This document shows, piece by piece, positions 11,300 to 21,333 of a stretch of 64,000 bases of DNA. Origin of the DNA: Plutella xylostella (taxonomy: Eukaryota > Arthropoda > Insecta > Lepidoptera > Plutellidae); the NCBI RefSeq assembly GCF_932276165.1, contig NC_064012.1:13957501-14021500 (forward strand). Reading direction: 5' to 3'. The stretch's first letter is position 1, and every line of letters begins with the position of its first letter. The notes under the pieces were generated by a model. It was not told the origin of the DNA. It did no database searches and saw only the letters and a program-made list of their open reading frames with translations. A program made the position numbers and the translations under genes.

Positions 11300-13735
11300 C
11301 TCTGTGGTCTTAAGCTTCTACCTAAGAATAATGACAGCCTGGAGCTTCTTCTCCTTTTGTCCTTTGGCATCCCATACTCTTTCCTTTCAAAATCAAGCCT
11401 CAAGGTCAAGCAGGCCTACTTGGAGCTGATAAACTACTTCCTTGAGTATGGAGTTACTCCGTGCTCATGGAGTAAGCAAATAGTTGTTCCCATACTGAAG
11501 GCCGGAAAAGACCCCCGTGATCCTAACTCCCGAAAATCTAAGAGAACTTGATTAAATGCAGGCTCGAATGGCTAATTGAGAATAGAGGAATCCTAGCCAT
11601 AACCCAGTTTGGGTTTAGGAAAGGGATGAGTACTCTAGACAGCCTTGCAATACTTTAACAGATATTCACATCGCATTTAAGAGGCAAGAATACCTTGTGG
11701 GTGTTTTCCTTGACATAGCGTCTGCCTATGATAATCTTCTTCCTGTGCTTAGGCAGAAAATGCGCCAGCTGAGCATTCCAGTGAAGCTTACCCGTCTGGT
11801 TTGCAGCCTATTCATGGAGAGATCCATCTACATAAAATCCCCTACCACTTCCCTTGACTCCCCAAAATTTGTTTGGAAAGGCCTCCCCTAGGGATCGGTC
11901 TTAAGCCCCTTTACAGTCTGTACACTTACGATCTAGATGAATCCGTTGACTGCTTTTGCGACATTCTACAGTACGCTGACGACTTGGCCCTAGCTTATCT
12001 CTTTCTCCCACTAAATGCACAGCAGTGATTTTCACTAGAAAAAGAAACATCCCCGATCTGGATGTTGTTATTAAAGAGCATTCAATCACTGTGTCAAATA
12101 AAGTTAAATTTTTGGGTGTGATTCTGGATTCCAGGTTGTCTGGTAGCCATCACATGAACTACGTGGCTCAGAAGTGCGAGAGGGGTGTCAACGTCCTCAG
12201 GTGGGGCGCACATCCATACTCTCAGAAGCTACTGTACAACACCATTGTTCGAAGTTACTTTGACTATGCCTCATTTATCCTGGACCCCTGTAATAAGGCT
12301 GCATTAGAAAAAAAATATAAGGTTCAGTACAAGTGTCTTCGAATAGTGTCCAGTGCAATGAAATCTACCCCCACCAAAGCCCTTCAGGTAGAGTGTGTCG
12401 ACCCGCCTCTCTCGCTGCGGAGACAGTACTTGTGTAACCAGTTCTTTCTCAGGATCTGGCAATCAGAGTCTCACCCTCTGCTGTCCAAGCTGGATACCCG
12501 TTTGCAATTATGTAATGCTCAAGAAACCAAGAATTGAACAAGAAAGAAAGAATTGAGAAGGAAGGAAAGACCATGTCTTTCCTTCCTTCTCAAATCATTC
12601 ATTTTTGCTTCCAACCTTCCTCATCCTTCTATTAAATTTAAAACGAACCCTCTGTTTAGTGTTCCCTATAATGCCCTGGTTTTTCAGCCCAATGTTGTTA
12701 TGGACATGGGCATTGTGAAAAACGCTCCGAGGGCCGAGAAAACATTGACTCATAAACTTCAGTCAGAGTGGCCTAGTTGGCTTCCAGTCTTCACAGATGC
12801 CTCAAAATTTTCAGATAAGAGCAATGTTGGTCTAGCTGTCTGGCTTCCTAAGTACAAAATTACCCTTAATTTCAAACTCCCTCCTGAATCCTCGGTCTTC
12901 ACGGGCGAGGCTACCGCTATTCTGGAGGCACTTCTGTACACTGAGTCTCACAAACTCTTCAAAACTATTATTCTATTAGACTCTTCTAGCTGCTTACATT
13001 CAATTATTTCATTTCCTTTTAAATCAAAATCTAAATTTCCTATCATTTTTCAAATTAGACAAACTCTCTTCGTCTCTTGTATTGAGGTGGCTATTGCCTG
13101 GATACCTGGCCACAGTCGCATCATTTGTAATGAGTGTGCTGATTCCTTCGCTAAGGATACCGTTAGCTTGGGCCTGGATATTCATTACCATAATTTTGCC
13201 CACGACCTTGCCTCGCTCACAGGACCGAGGCTTGATAATTCCTGTAAAGAGTCCTGGGACGCTTCCAGGAACATTAAAGGTAAGTATTACTCCTTGATCC
13301 AACCACATAATCTCAAAAAGCCATGGTTTTTTAGAGCAAGTCTCCTAGATAAACCCTCCACCTCGACAATCTGCAGACTCTGTCTTGGTCATGCGTGCAC
13401 GCATGTGAACCTGGCTAGGATTCGGGTGCGTGATATTTCGGTTTGTGACTGCGGCACCAGCGAAGGATCTGTCGACCACCTTTTCATTGAGTGTCCTATC
13501 CTACAAACCTCCCTCTATCCCAAGACCTGTAAATATAAATTACTAACACTTGTACATACCCCAATCGCTAACATCCTGTAAAAATTCTTCAAAACTAACA
13601 ATATTAAACTATAAATTTGTTTGTGTTCATGCTCATATACTAACCCTCTGTTTGTGATGTCCCTATATAAATGGTGACTGTCTGTTTCAGGTATTAACCT
13701 TGTCAATATCTTTAAATCTCTACCGTAAAGACAGC
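11300..13735 (+). mobile_element. LINE-type retrotransposon, 5' truncated, with RT and RNase H domains
   Basis: Reverse transcriptase pieces are readable in shifted frames: WSKQIVVPILKAGKDP (about 11470-11520), TQFGFRKGMSTLDSL (about 11600), VFLDIASAYDN (about 11700) and the active-site LQYADDLAL (about 11966-11992). The last segment, 12553-13581, is an intact 342-codon frame. It holds an RNase H domain whose four acidic residues are all present (D82 in FTDAS, E119 in GEAT, D143 in LLDSS, D197 in CADSFA). A Cys/His cluster follows near its end. RT plus RNase H with no LTR fits I-, R1- or Jockey-like clades; the clade is not settled. Frameshifts and missing ORF1 and endonuclease make it non-autonomous. 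It ends about 220 bp upstream of the TBC1D13 start codon. Confidence 0.85.
12553..13581 (+). pseudogene. RNase H-bearing C-terminal fragment of the LINE polyprotein
   Basis: This 342-codon open stretch is the longest uninterrupted part of the LINE at 11300-13735. Residues about 78-200 form the RNase H fold (TDAS...GEATAI...LLDSSS...WIPGH...CADSFA). Residues about 270-320 carry CRLCLGH and CDC, with a later H..EC, as in LINE C-termini. RNase H cleaves the RNA strand of RNA:DNA hybrids during retrotransposition. No start signal is expected here: it is the downstream part of a larger broken frame (adjacent pieces 11697-11891 and 12025-12537). Confidence 0.75.
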
Positions 13736-13790
13736 AATTAACATAGTGTGTACCTTAACACAATCGTAATTGGCCGAATTTGCTGTGTTA

Positions 13791-14838
13791 GGGCCAGTTT
13801 TTTGATCCGTGGTCAACTTTAACATGCTTTAACCACTTTAACCATTAGTCAAGTCACTTGTCAAGCATGACAGCTGCCCCCGTATTATGTAACTCATGTC
13901 ATGTGTAACTCCGAGTGGGCTTGCTGCTACAGGCTTGCTTGTGTTTATTGTAATTTATTACTCTAACGTAATAACTTATTTTCTCATGCTTAGTTCAAAA
14001 ACGACTACTGAGTGCCAGGTTTTCGCACCATTCAAGCAGTCAAACTAAACGCAATCTATGTAGTAAATTACCTACCTACATAATATTAGGTCCTTACATA
14101 TGAAATTGGCGTTTTGTCGTACTGGCCACTTTGATCTCAAATATTACCTTTATGGTTAGGAATTCCAAATTCAAATTCATACAGCTATTTACATGGGGTA
14201 GGCGAAGCACGATATGACCATTTTCTTTCAAAATTTCATCAATTTTGTAATTTTTCTCTGTGTTTTGCTCATTAATTACCTACTTTCATTGAATCACATA
14301 AATTTTGGTTGCTTTCCTAGTTACAAGAACTGACAACTGACGCACTGTCATATGGACTCTTCGTCTTTGTTGTTTACTTTTTCGTATCTGACTGCGCAGT
14401 ACCAACCTTTAGCCGCGTAGCATGACTGATCCGGTACGCTGTTCTACAAGAAGCCCCTATATTGAGACATTATACGATTTGTTGTTTTTAACGTTATTTT
14501 GTTGACGAATTATAGATACCTAATAATAATATAATGATAATATTAAAAAGGCCTCAACACTCATCCTAAGACGGTCTCAGGATCAATGATCTCATGTGGG
14601 TCGCACTCAAATTATGACAGACTATATAAGACATGTGGCAGCCTCGGCTGCGCGGCCGAGACTGCCGTAACAATGACATGCAGTGCACGCGTTGCCCTTC
14701 ACCGGAATCACCGGTACCCCTCCCGCTACCCGCTGTCGTCTTGGGTACCTCGTCCTCGTCCCCTCCGCGTCTTTCACCCCGCAAGGAGGGTCGCCAAGCA
14801 ACTTGCCAATCTATAGTGGTTGAAATTCGGCATTTAAC
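13791..14838. other. Intergenic; partial MITE then GC-richer unassigned stretch
   Basis: 13791-13870 is a partial copy of the GTTTTTTGATCC MITE family. 14560-14820 is GC-rich with overlapping short open frames on both strands but no recognisable domain. I could not decide whether it is a repeat remnant. Confidence 0.4.
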
Positions 14839-15006
14839 TTAGACTGTTTTTAACAGCATGCGGATTTGATCACGCATGCGGGATTTCCCCGCACGCGTTC
14901 ATACAAGTATTCATTGTAACTCGTGGAATATGCACGCGAGATGCGGGGAAATGGCGTGCTATCCCGCGTGCGTGATGAAATCTGCATGCTGTTAAAACAG
15001 CCTTAA
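14839..15006. mobile_element. Foldback MITE
   Basis: The outer arms pair AACAGCATGCGGATTTGATC (about 14853) with GATGAAATCTGCATGCTGTT (about 14975). Internal CGCATGCGGG/CCCGCGTGCG segments pair too. A diverged relative may be at 36450-36660 (TGCGGATTTCGTCAC paired with GTGATGAAATCTGCAC). Confidence 0.75.
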
Positions 15007-15124
15007 AGCTTAGTTACAATAGGATATTGCAAGATACCTAGATGTTTTCCATCTAACATGTCTGCATGTAGTTTAAAGTAGTGTTCGATGATTGGTCATA
15101 GGTGAATGTTACAAGGCTAAGCCC

Positions 15125-15257
15125 CTGTTCCACAATGTCTGGTTAGTCGCTACCTGTCGGATAAAATACATGCTGTCACTGTCTAAAAAATAATAACAGA
15201 AAGTGACAGCATGTATTTTATCCGTCAGGTAGCCACTAACCAGACATTGTGGAACAG
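15125..15257. mobile_element. Near-perfect hairpin MITE, 56-bp arms
   Basis: The left arm 15125-15180 (CTGTTCCACAATGTCTGG...) is inverted at 15202-15257 with only a few mismatches and a 21-base loop. No ORF of note. Confidence 0.85.
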
Positions 15258-15974
15258 ACCCTAAACGTGTTTCGGAAATGCGTAGTGAACCCGCACACCG
15301 CACTCCGTATAGTTATGGTTTTGTTTTGAAAATGGGAGTTAGATGCTTGAAATTAAACATTTATAAATGCGTATTCTACCATTGCCGTACAAGTCTTTGT
15401 TCTATGAAGCCATGAAAATCATTTTTAGTCAAGTATCTTGGTAAGTACTTACCTATTTGTCATCTTTCATCTAATTTAATACTACCATGGCATGATATTG
15501 GGTAGTTAGGTAGTTCGGGAGTCGTCCACGGGATCATAATTTAAGGCGAAGCGAAGCTTGCGGGCACCAGTACAATCCAGAAATGTTAATTGCTCTGAGC
15601 GCTTTTACAGTACTTATTCTGTTGAATGCTGCGGTATGCATCAGCTAATACTTACTTTTTTATTTTTATGTTCCTTTCGAGTTGTGTCCCATATTGGGTG
15701 TTGATATTAAAATCATATTTAGTTGGTATGTATCTATCTATGTATTACATATATGTATCAGCTGTCCGACACCCTTAATTAACACAGGTTCTGCCTAGCT
15801 TGGGGTCGGATGGCCGTGTGTGAGATGTCCCCACATATCTATTTATAATATTGCATGTGCTTTCAATCAATTCTGTAACTTTTTCACGATTTCGTGGATG
15901 AGGAAGCCATTCTCGCTCAACGTCCGCACTCGTTGCGTGTTTCAACAGCACTGAGCATTTGAGCAATGAGCATA

Positions 15975-18520
15975 GCGCCAACGTGTGGGCGTGATCGCGA
16001 GCGTTGGCGCGTGATTTGAAACTATACAAGGCCAGAACGCAGAGGTTGGGACTACTCGCGTATATTTTCAAATTAAAATGGTGCCATGATTTACTTGAAA
16101 GTATACAAGGCCATTACGCACTAATCGCGTATATTTTCAAGTAAGTTGGTCCAAAATTATGGCTTGAAAATATACTGCAGCAGTTACCACTGCGTACTAA
16201 TCGTGTACATTTTCAAGCGCCAAGCGGCAATGCGAGCACTTGAAAACTATACGTGATTAGTTACCATTACCAGGTAGTTATTTTGAAATGTTGCTCTCTC
16301 TTTCCTTCGTGCGAAATAGTAATAAGTCTATTGCTTTCTAAACATTGCATCATCATTCCGCACCTGTACCCGTATCACGAAAATTCGAGCTAACGAATAG
16401 AATCGAATGCGAGTGCGACTATTGTCAACTTGACAGCACTTTCGAACACTTTTTACCTTTCGAATGAGTTTCGAAAAGAATGACCACAGAGTACATAATA
16501 TTATTCTGACAATGACCTATGGAATGATAGCTGTCAAACTTTCGCAAATCTGTACACCGCAATACACCGCCATTTTGTTGTTGACAGGTTGACAGCACTT
16601 TCGAATAGACTATCGAATAGAATGTGCTGCGTTTTTTCCGGATCGCTCTACTGGCATTGTTTTCGTTAAGGTCAACCGGGGCCATTGCGCCATAATACTT
16701 TGACTTTCATATTCATTTGAAAATAACAAACAGACTATACGCCCTATTAAGCTATAACTTGTGATACATATTAGGAAATTTTATCTAGTTTCATATGATG
16801 ATGCAATTTTGTAGAATTTTAAATATCTTCTACGTGTAAACGACGTTTCTACAAAAAGTTTTAAAAACAAGTGGGATCATTCAGTTAATATGACTATTTT
16901 TTTATTTATTATTTATTATATGATTATTTTCTATGTACTGTGTTAACAACCTTATAATGTCGATACCAAATGACGCAAATTTTTTAAAACATTTAGTTTA
17001 ATTAATATTCAAATTATTTACGTTTTAGTTGGATTACCAATCTAAGAATGTTAATTCTGATACGCTGTTAAATGTTCTTCAATATTGCAGAAGGCGTCAT
17101 TAACCTAGTATTTTTCGTTTAGGAGTAATTTGGTGCTAATGTCTCTGGAACTTTTTAATTGCTCGAGAGTGTATAAAATACATTTATCATAACATAAAAT
17201 GTTAAGAACCTCTGGAAATGGGGCTATTGCGCCGCAATAGAGGCAATAACCCCATCAGCCCAGAGGCATTTACCCAAAAAAAAAAAGCTAAACCTATACA
17301 TTTTTAATTGCATATTGTGTCCGAATCTTACGTTATTTCAATAAAATAATCAAAACAATATGTAAAGCAACAAAACAATAACAGTAGGTATTTACAGTTA
17401 GGAAATATAGATTCTTTTAAACAAACACACATTTGGAACGATTAAAAAAAACGTGTCATGAAATCGGAGGTGGCCAAAAGAGGTGAAAAATTAAAATGGC
17501 AAATTATTTAAGAAAATTGGTTCGGATACGACATCTATTGGTCAGTGGTAAATGTTTGAGTTCCAAAGATAGATAGCAGATGACTTCAGTAGTTCTAAAG
17601 TATGAGGTTCGGAAGATAAATGGATTCGAGGCATTAGCCCCGTAGGCGACTTGGCCCCGGTTGACCTTACGTGTTTTTTGTTTACATCGTACAGTGTTAA
17701 AAAGTAAATTGATTTAAAGTAAATTGATGAAAAATATGTCTGTAATAGGTCTATAGGGTAATACCTACTACACTCACGAGCAATGAATAAGTCCAAGTAG
17801 CAAAAAGTCAACACCAAATACCCCAATTTTTTAAAACATTTAATTTAGAATTTGATCAAAATTTAAGTTTTTAGTTGGTTATAAAAGTTATAATAATATT
17901 TTGATGCGCTGTTAAATGTACTTTAATATTGCCGACGGCGTCATTAAGCTAGTCTTTTCCGTTTAGTAGCTATCGTCACTGGAACTTTTTCATTGCTCGT
18001 GAGTGTAGTAGGTATTACTCTTAATTCATATACATAATAATATATTAGTATTCTTACTTGCAAGTATGATTGCTATAAATATAATTTTATCAATCAAATT
18101 AGAGCTTGTTCATCTTTAGTTATTAACATTCTATAGGTATGACAGACAGAACAAGTAAATTGTATTCATGTACATTTACCGAAATATTTAAGTAAATCAG
18201 AATCAGTATGTAGGTATAAATTATATGCGACAAGTACGCCAATCAAGCAATGTGCGTAATAGCAATGTATATTTTCATGAACGATTCAGTAAATCCCAAC
18301 TTGAAAGTATACGCGATTAGTACCTACGCACAAATTGTGTATATTTTCAAGTAAAATGTTATTTTTTTTCACTTGAAACTATACAGTGCTAGTACACTAT
18401 GGGTGCGTTCTGGCCTTGTATAGTTTCAAAACACACAGCGTTGGCGCAGATTCCTTTGCGACACAGGCCGGCCAACTACCAACGCTCGCCCCAACGTTGG
18501 TGCCAATGAAATTTTCTAAA
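15975..18520. mobile_element. Element bounded by inverted repeats with clustered CTTGAAAnTATAC motifs
   Basis: A 27-bp perfect inverted pair (16015-16041 and 18404-18430, containing ACTATACAAGGCCAGAACGC) defines the two ends. The ends also share CGTTGGCGC blocks just outside. Eleven CTTGAAA(n)TATAC motifs in both orientations sit within the terminal 250 bp on the left and 140 bp on the right. A second 17-bp inverted pair (16668-16684, 17652-17668) lies inside, and a MITE is inserted at 17771-18007. No transposase frame is seen, so it is probably non-autonomous. The superfamily is unknown. Confidence 0.65.
17771..18007. mobile_element. MITE with ACTCACGAGCAATGA termini, complete copy
   Basis: The left end ACTCACGAGCAATGAATAAG is inverted at the right end (TTTTTCATTGCTCGTGAGTG). 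The body contains GCGTCATTAAGCTAGTCTTT. Diverged relatives lie at about 16950-17175 (left end lost) and 61500-61690. Confidence 0.8.
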
Positions 18521-19130
18521 ACCCACACGTTGGATGAGTAGCGTTGGGACCTGTATTGGGGTCAACGTATGGAACCGGCGTTACCGACAACTTCAGAGGT
18601 GCGATTATAGGATTCGATAATATTTTGGAAACTACACAAACATATGGAAAAAACAAATGTCACTTTTGGAACTAACAAATTTGCCTTAGGTTAGTGATGG
18701 GATTTTACCCGGTAAATACCCAATGTTGGGTTTTTTCCCGGGTAAATTCCCGGGAAAATACCCGATTGGGTAAATATTTGGGTCTTTTCAGATGAAACAC
18801 ATGGCCACGTATATACAGTATAAACTCCATGTAATGTCACTCGATTTAATGACAAACTCCTTAAAGCGTCGATAACACTTCACTTTGGTTGGTTTAGCGC
18901 CCTCTAGAGGCCATAAAGTGATGATCGAAAAAATAATATTTTTCCAACTATGCCGTGTAGGGTATCAAATGAAAGGGCTTGTGAAGCACATTACAAAAAT
19001 ATATATATTGTAGGTATTTAAATCACAACACCAAAATTATTGAAATAAAAAAAGTTTATAAAATAAAACCCGACTGCTGACATAAAATTTCATAAAATTT
19101 AAACAACTAAAAAGTTACAAATAAAAAAAT

Positions 19131-19366
19131 ATAATTATAAACAAACAAAAAACCCGACTGCACGCTAAAAAGATGAAAACAAGCCCCAATGTCAATGGAA
19201 AGTATCGCAGGCGGGGACCAACTTGACCGCACAAAATACCAAAGTAACATTCAGCTTAATGGCTTCAGCTCTGCTGGTCCCCGCCTGCGATACTTTCCAT
19301 TAACATTGGGGCTTGTTTTCATCTTTTTAGCGTGCAGTCGGCAGTTTTTTGTTTGTTTATAATTAT
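19131..19366. repeat. Long hairpin inside the hAT-like element
   Basis: The arms 19131-19220 and 19275-19366 are about 90 bases and nearly perfect (inner ends GCGGGGACCA / TGGTCCCCGC, outer ends ATAATTATAAACAAAC / GTTTGTTTATAATTAT). The loop is about 54 bases. Confidence 0.85.
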
Positions 19367-19737
19367 TTCAATATTTTTAACTTTTTTTTTCATTGGTGGT
19401 ATTTTTTAGTAATTTTCTTTCGATAGGATAGATTAATAGATTTTGACTACAGCTCACGATCAATACGGTAGCATATTCGAGTCAAAATTTACACTAATTA
19501 CAAATCTGGGTTTTCAGCAAAATGATCTCAAAATGGCGGGAAGCCCCCCACAATGCCATACTATTCTTACTTATTTAAATCTGTTCTTTGAAATCTCAGC
19601 TCTCCAGTGGTATAAATTAATTAAAGATGCTTACGATATTTCAAAAGATATAACGAAAACGGTGATGGCCATATTTTTGGGGGTACAACTTTCTAAGATA
19701 CACCAAAACCGAACCGAATATCATAAAACTTAGAGTG

Positions 19738-20086
19738 CCGAGCGAAGCGAGGCAGCACAAACATAACCAGGAATCCCTAAAGTGTAAAGTGCCGAGCGAA
19801 GCGAGGCCGTACATCTTAACCCTGCATACTCTCAAGCTTTGAGAACCGAGCAAAACGAGGCAATACAAATGTAACCGGTATTTCCTAAACCCTTGAGAGC
19901 CGAGCGAAGCGAGGCAATACATACTTAACCGGCATATATCTCAATCCTGCATACTCTGAAGCTTAGAGAACAGAGCGAAGCGAGGCAATACAAATTTAAC
20001 TGGCACTTTTTAATTTAAGAACCGAGCAAAGCGAGGCCTTACAAACTTACCCACATTTCTTTTTAAATAACTGAGCAAAGAGAGGC
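19738..20086 (+). repeat. Seven-copy array of CCGAGCGAAGCGAGGC, about 54-bp period
   Basis: The core occurs at 19738, 19792, 19846, 19900, 19971, 20022 and 20071 (steps 54, 54, 54, 71, 51, 49). Units also share a TAACCGGCATTTCCTAAA-like spacer that decays to the right. No coding frame spans it. Confidence 0.85.
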
Positions 20087-20527
20087 GGCAGAGTACAAAA
20101 GAAACTGGCATTTACAAAAACCCTAAAGAATCAAACCCGCATTTCCTAAAATCTGGAGAACCAGTCTATGAACTACGAACTCCGTCTCGTTATGGTTTCG
20201 CCGATCGAGTTTCTATGAATATGGTACCTGGTAATATGGTAATAATTATGTTTAATCGCAGTGTACAGTATTTTTCACACCGCCGCGGGTCGGTTCTTAC
20301 AGATCAAAATACGTAATAGTAACAAATATGAAAATACCCGACGTTTGGGTTTTTTCCCATATAAATACCCGGTTTTTTCCCAAATGGGAAAAAACCTGGG
20401 TATTTTCCCATCGGGTTTTTACCCAGCGCCCATCTCTACCTTAGGTACATTTAGACAGTGACAGTTGACAATATTGTTCTTTTTCCATATGTGTGTGTAT
20501 TTTCATAGTATCGAATCCTGTAATCGC

Positions 20528-21330
20528 TGCACAGTGCATTGTACTCATTCAAAAACGGCGATACGGCTCGCGACCTATCACGTGACTACAAATGTACAGC
20601 GAAAAGCTGGTGACTTGCGAGTCACCTCTGACTACCCCTTCGGGGATTACAGTCGTGAGCATAATTATGTAGGTACTTATGTAGTTTCTATAGTTCCTGT
20701 TTTTTGCTTGGCAAAAGAGAAAAAGTAATAAGTACTTATAATATTTTTCAGATTCGTATTAAGTAAGTACCTACCTATCTATTGCATCGGATCGGATGTA
20801 CCCAGCTAGAAAAGATTATGATTAATCTGTACAGGTATAAAACGCAACATAAAAAATATCTTGTTGTAATTAGTAATTACCTAGGTACCTACTGTAATTA
20901 TAATTGGACTAGCTAATTAACTGACTGAATGAGTTTTATTTGGTTTTGGTTTTTCATAGACTGTGTAGGTATATTACACAAGAATTAATTAACTGCAGAA
21001 ACGAATCTCAAAAGTAAGTTTTTAATCGTGTACTTGTGTAGAATTGGGTTAGGTTTAAAATTATAGCTTCTCTTGCAAAATTAACTTTACCGTACCATTT
21101 TCTCAATATGTGTGATTTCTTTAAAAAAAACTTAAGCTTTTGAGAAAATAATCTTTCAAAGTACTTCCTCTTCTTAGTCTGTCGGTGTAGTCGGTGACTA
21201 ACACTAGATCATCATCAACAGCAGCTCTTGACTGCCCAGGGTACGCCAATATTATAGACAACAAATAACATTGTATAATAAATACTACAGCAAATTATAG
21301 TTGTATTAGAAAACTAGGTAGGGTAAAAGT
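20528..21330. other. Intergenic, no gene seen
   Basis: AT-rich. A palindrome-like GAGGTGACTCGCAAGTCACC area at 20610-20640 is the only structure noted. No exon-like frame. Confidence 0.35.
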
Positions 21331-21333
21331 ACT

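Larger units (their letters stand above)
18692..20438. mobile_element. Non-autonomous hAT-like DNA transposon, 8-bp target duplication
   Basis: The exact 8-bp direct repeat CCTTAGGT lies at 18684-18691 and 20439-20446. Termini are TAGTGATGGG on the left and the inverse of TAGAGATGGG on the right, typical of hAT elements. TTTACCC/GGGTAAA motifs are crowded at both ends. The 1747-bp interior has no transposase. It holds a hairpin (19131-19366) and a seven-copy array (19738-20086). Confidence 0.85.
18601..20527. mobile_element. Older foldback element split by a hAT-like insertion
   Basis: The left part 18601-18663 (GCGATTATAGGATTCGATAA, CATATGGAAAAAACAAATGT) is inverted in 20462-20527 (TTTTTCCATATGTGTGTGTA, ATCGAATCCTGTAATCGC). 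The hAT-like element occupies the middle. Removing 18692-20438 and one copy of the duplication leaves a foldback element of roughly 170 bp. Confidence 0.8.

Noticed and set aside
11078..11313. Open frames on both strands upstream of TBC1D13
   Set aside because: They overlap the TBC1D13 5' region and lack RT similarity or a coding signature. The LINE similarity starts only near 11300.
16425..16685. 86-codon minus-strand frame inside the 16-18.5 kb element
   Set aside because: It lies among repeats, has no recognised domain, and ends in an internal inverted repeat.
19738..20086. CRISPR-like array
   Set aside because: Spacers are related to each other and decay, no cas genes exist, and the DNA is eukaryotic. 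It is a minisatellite in a transposon.
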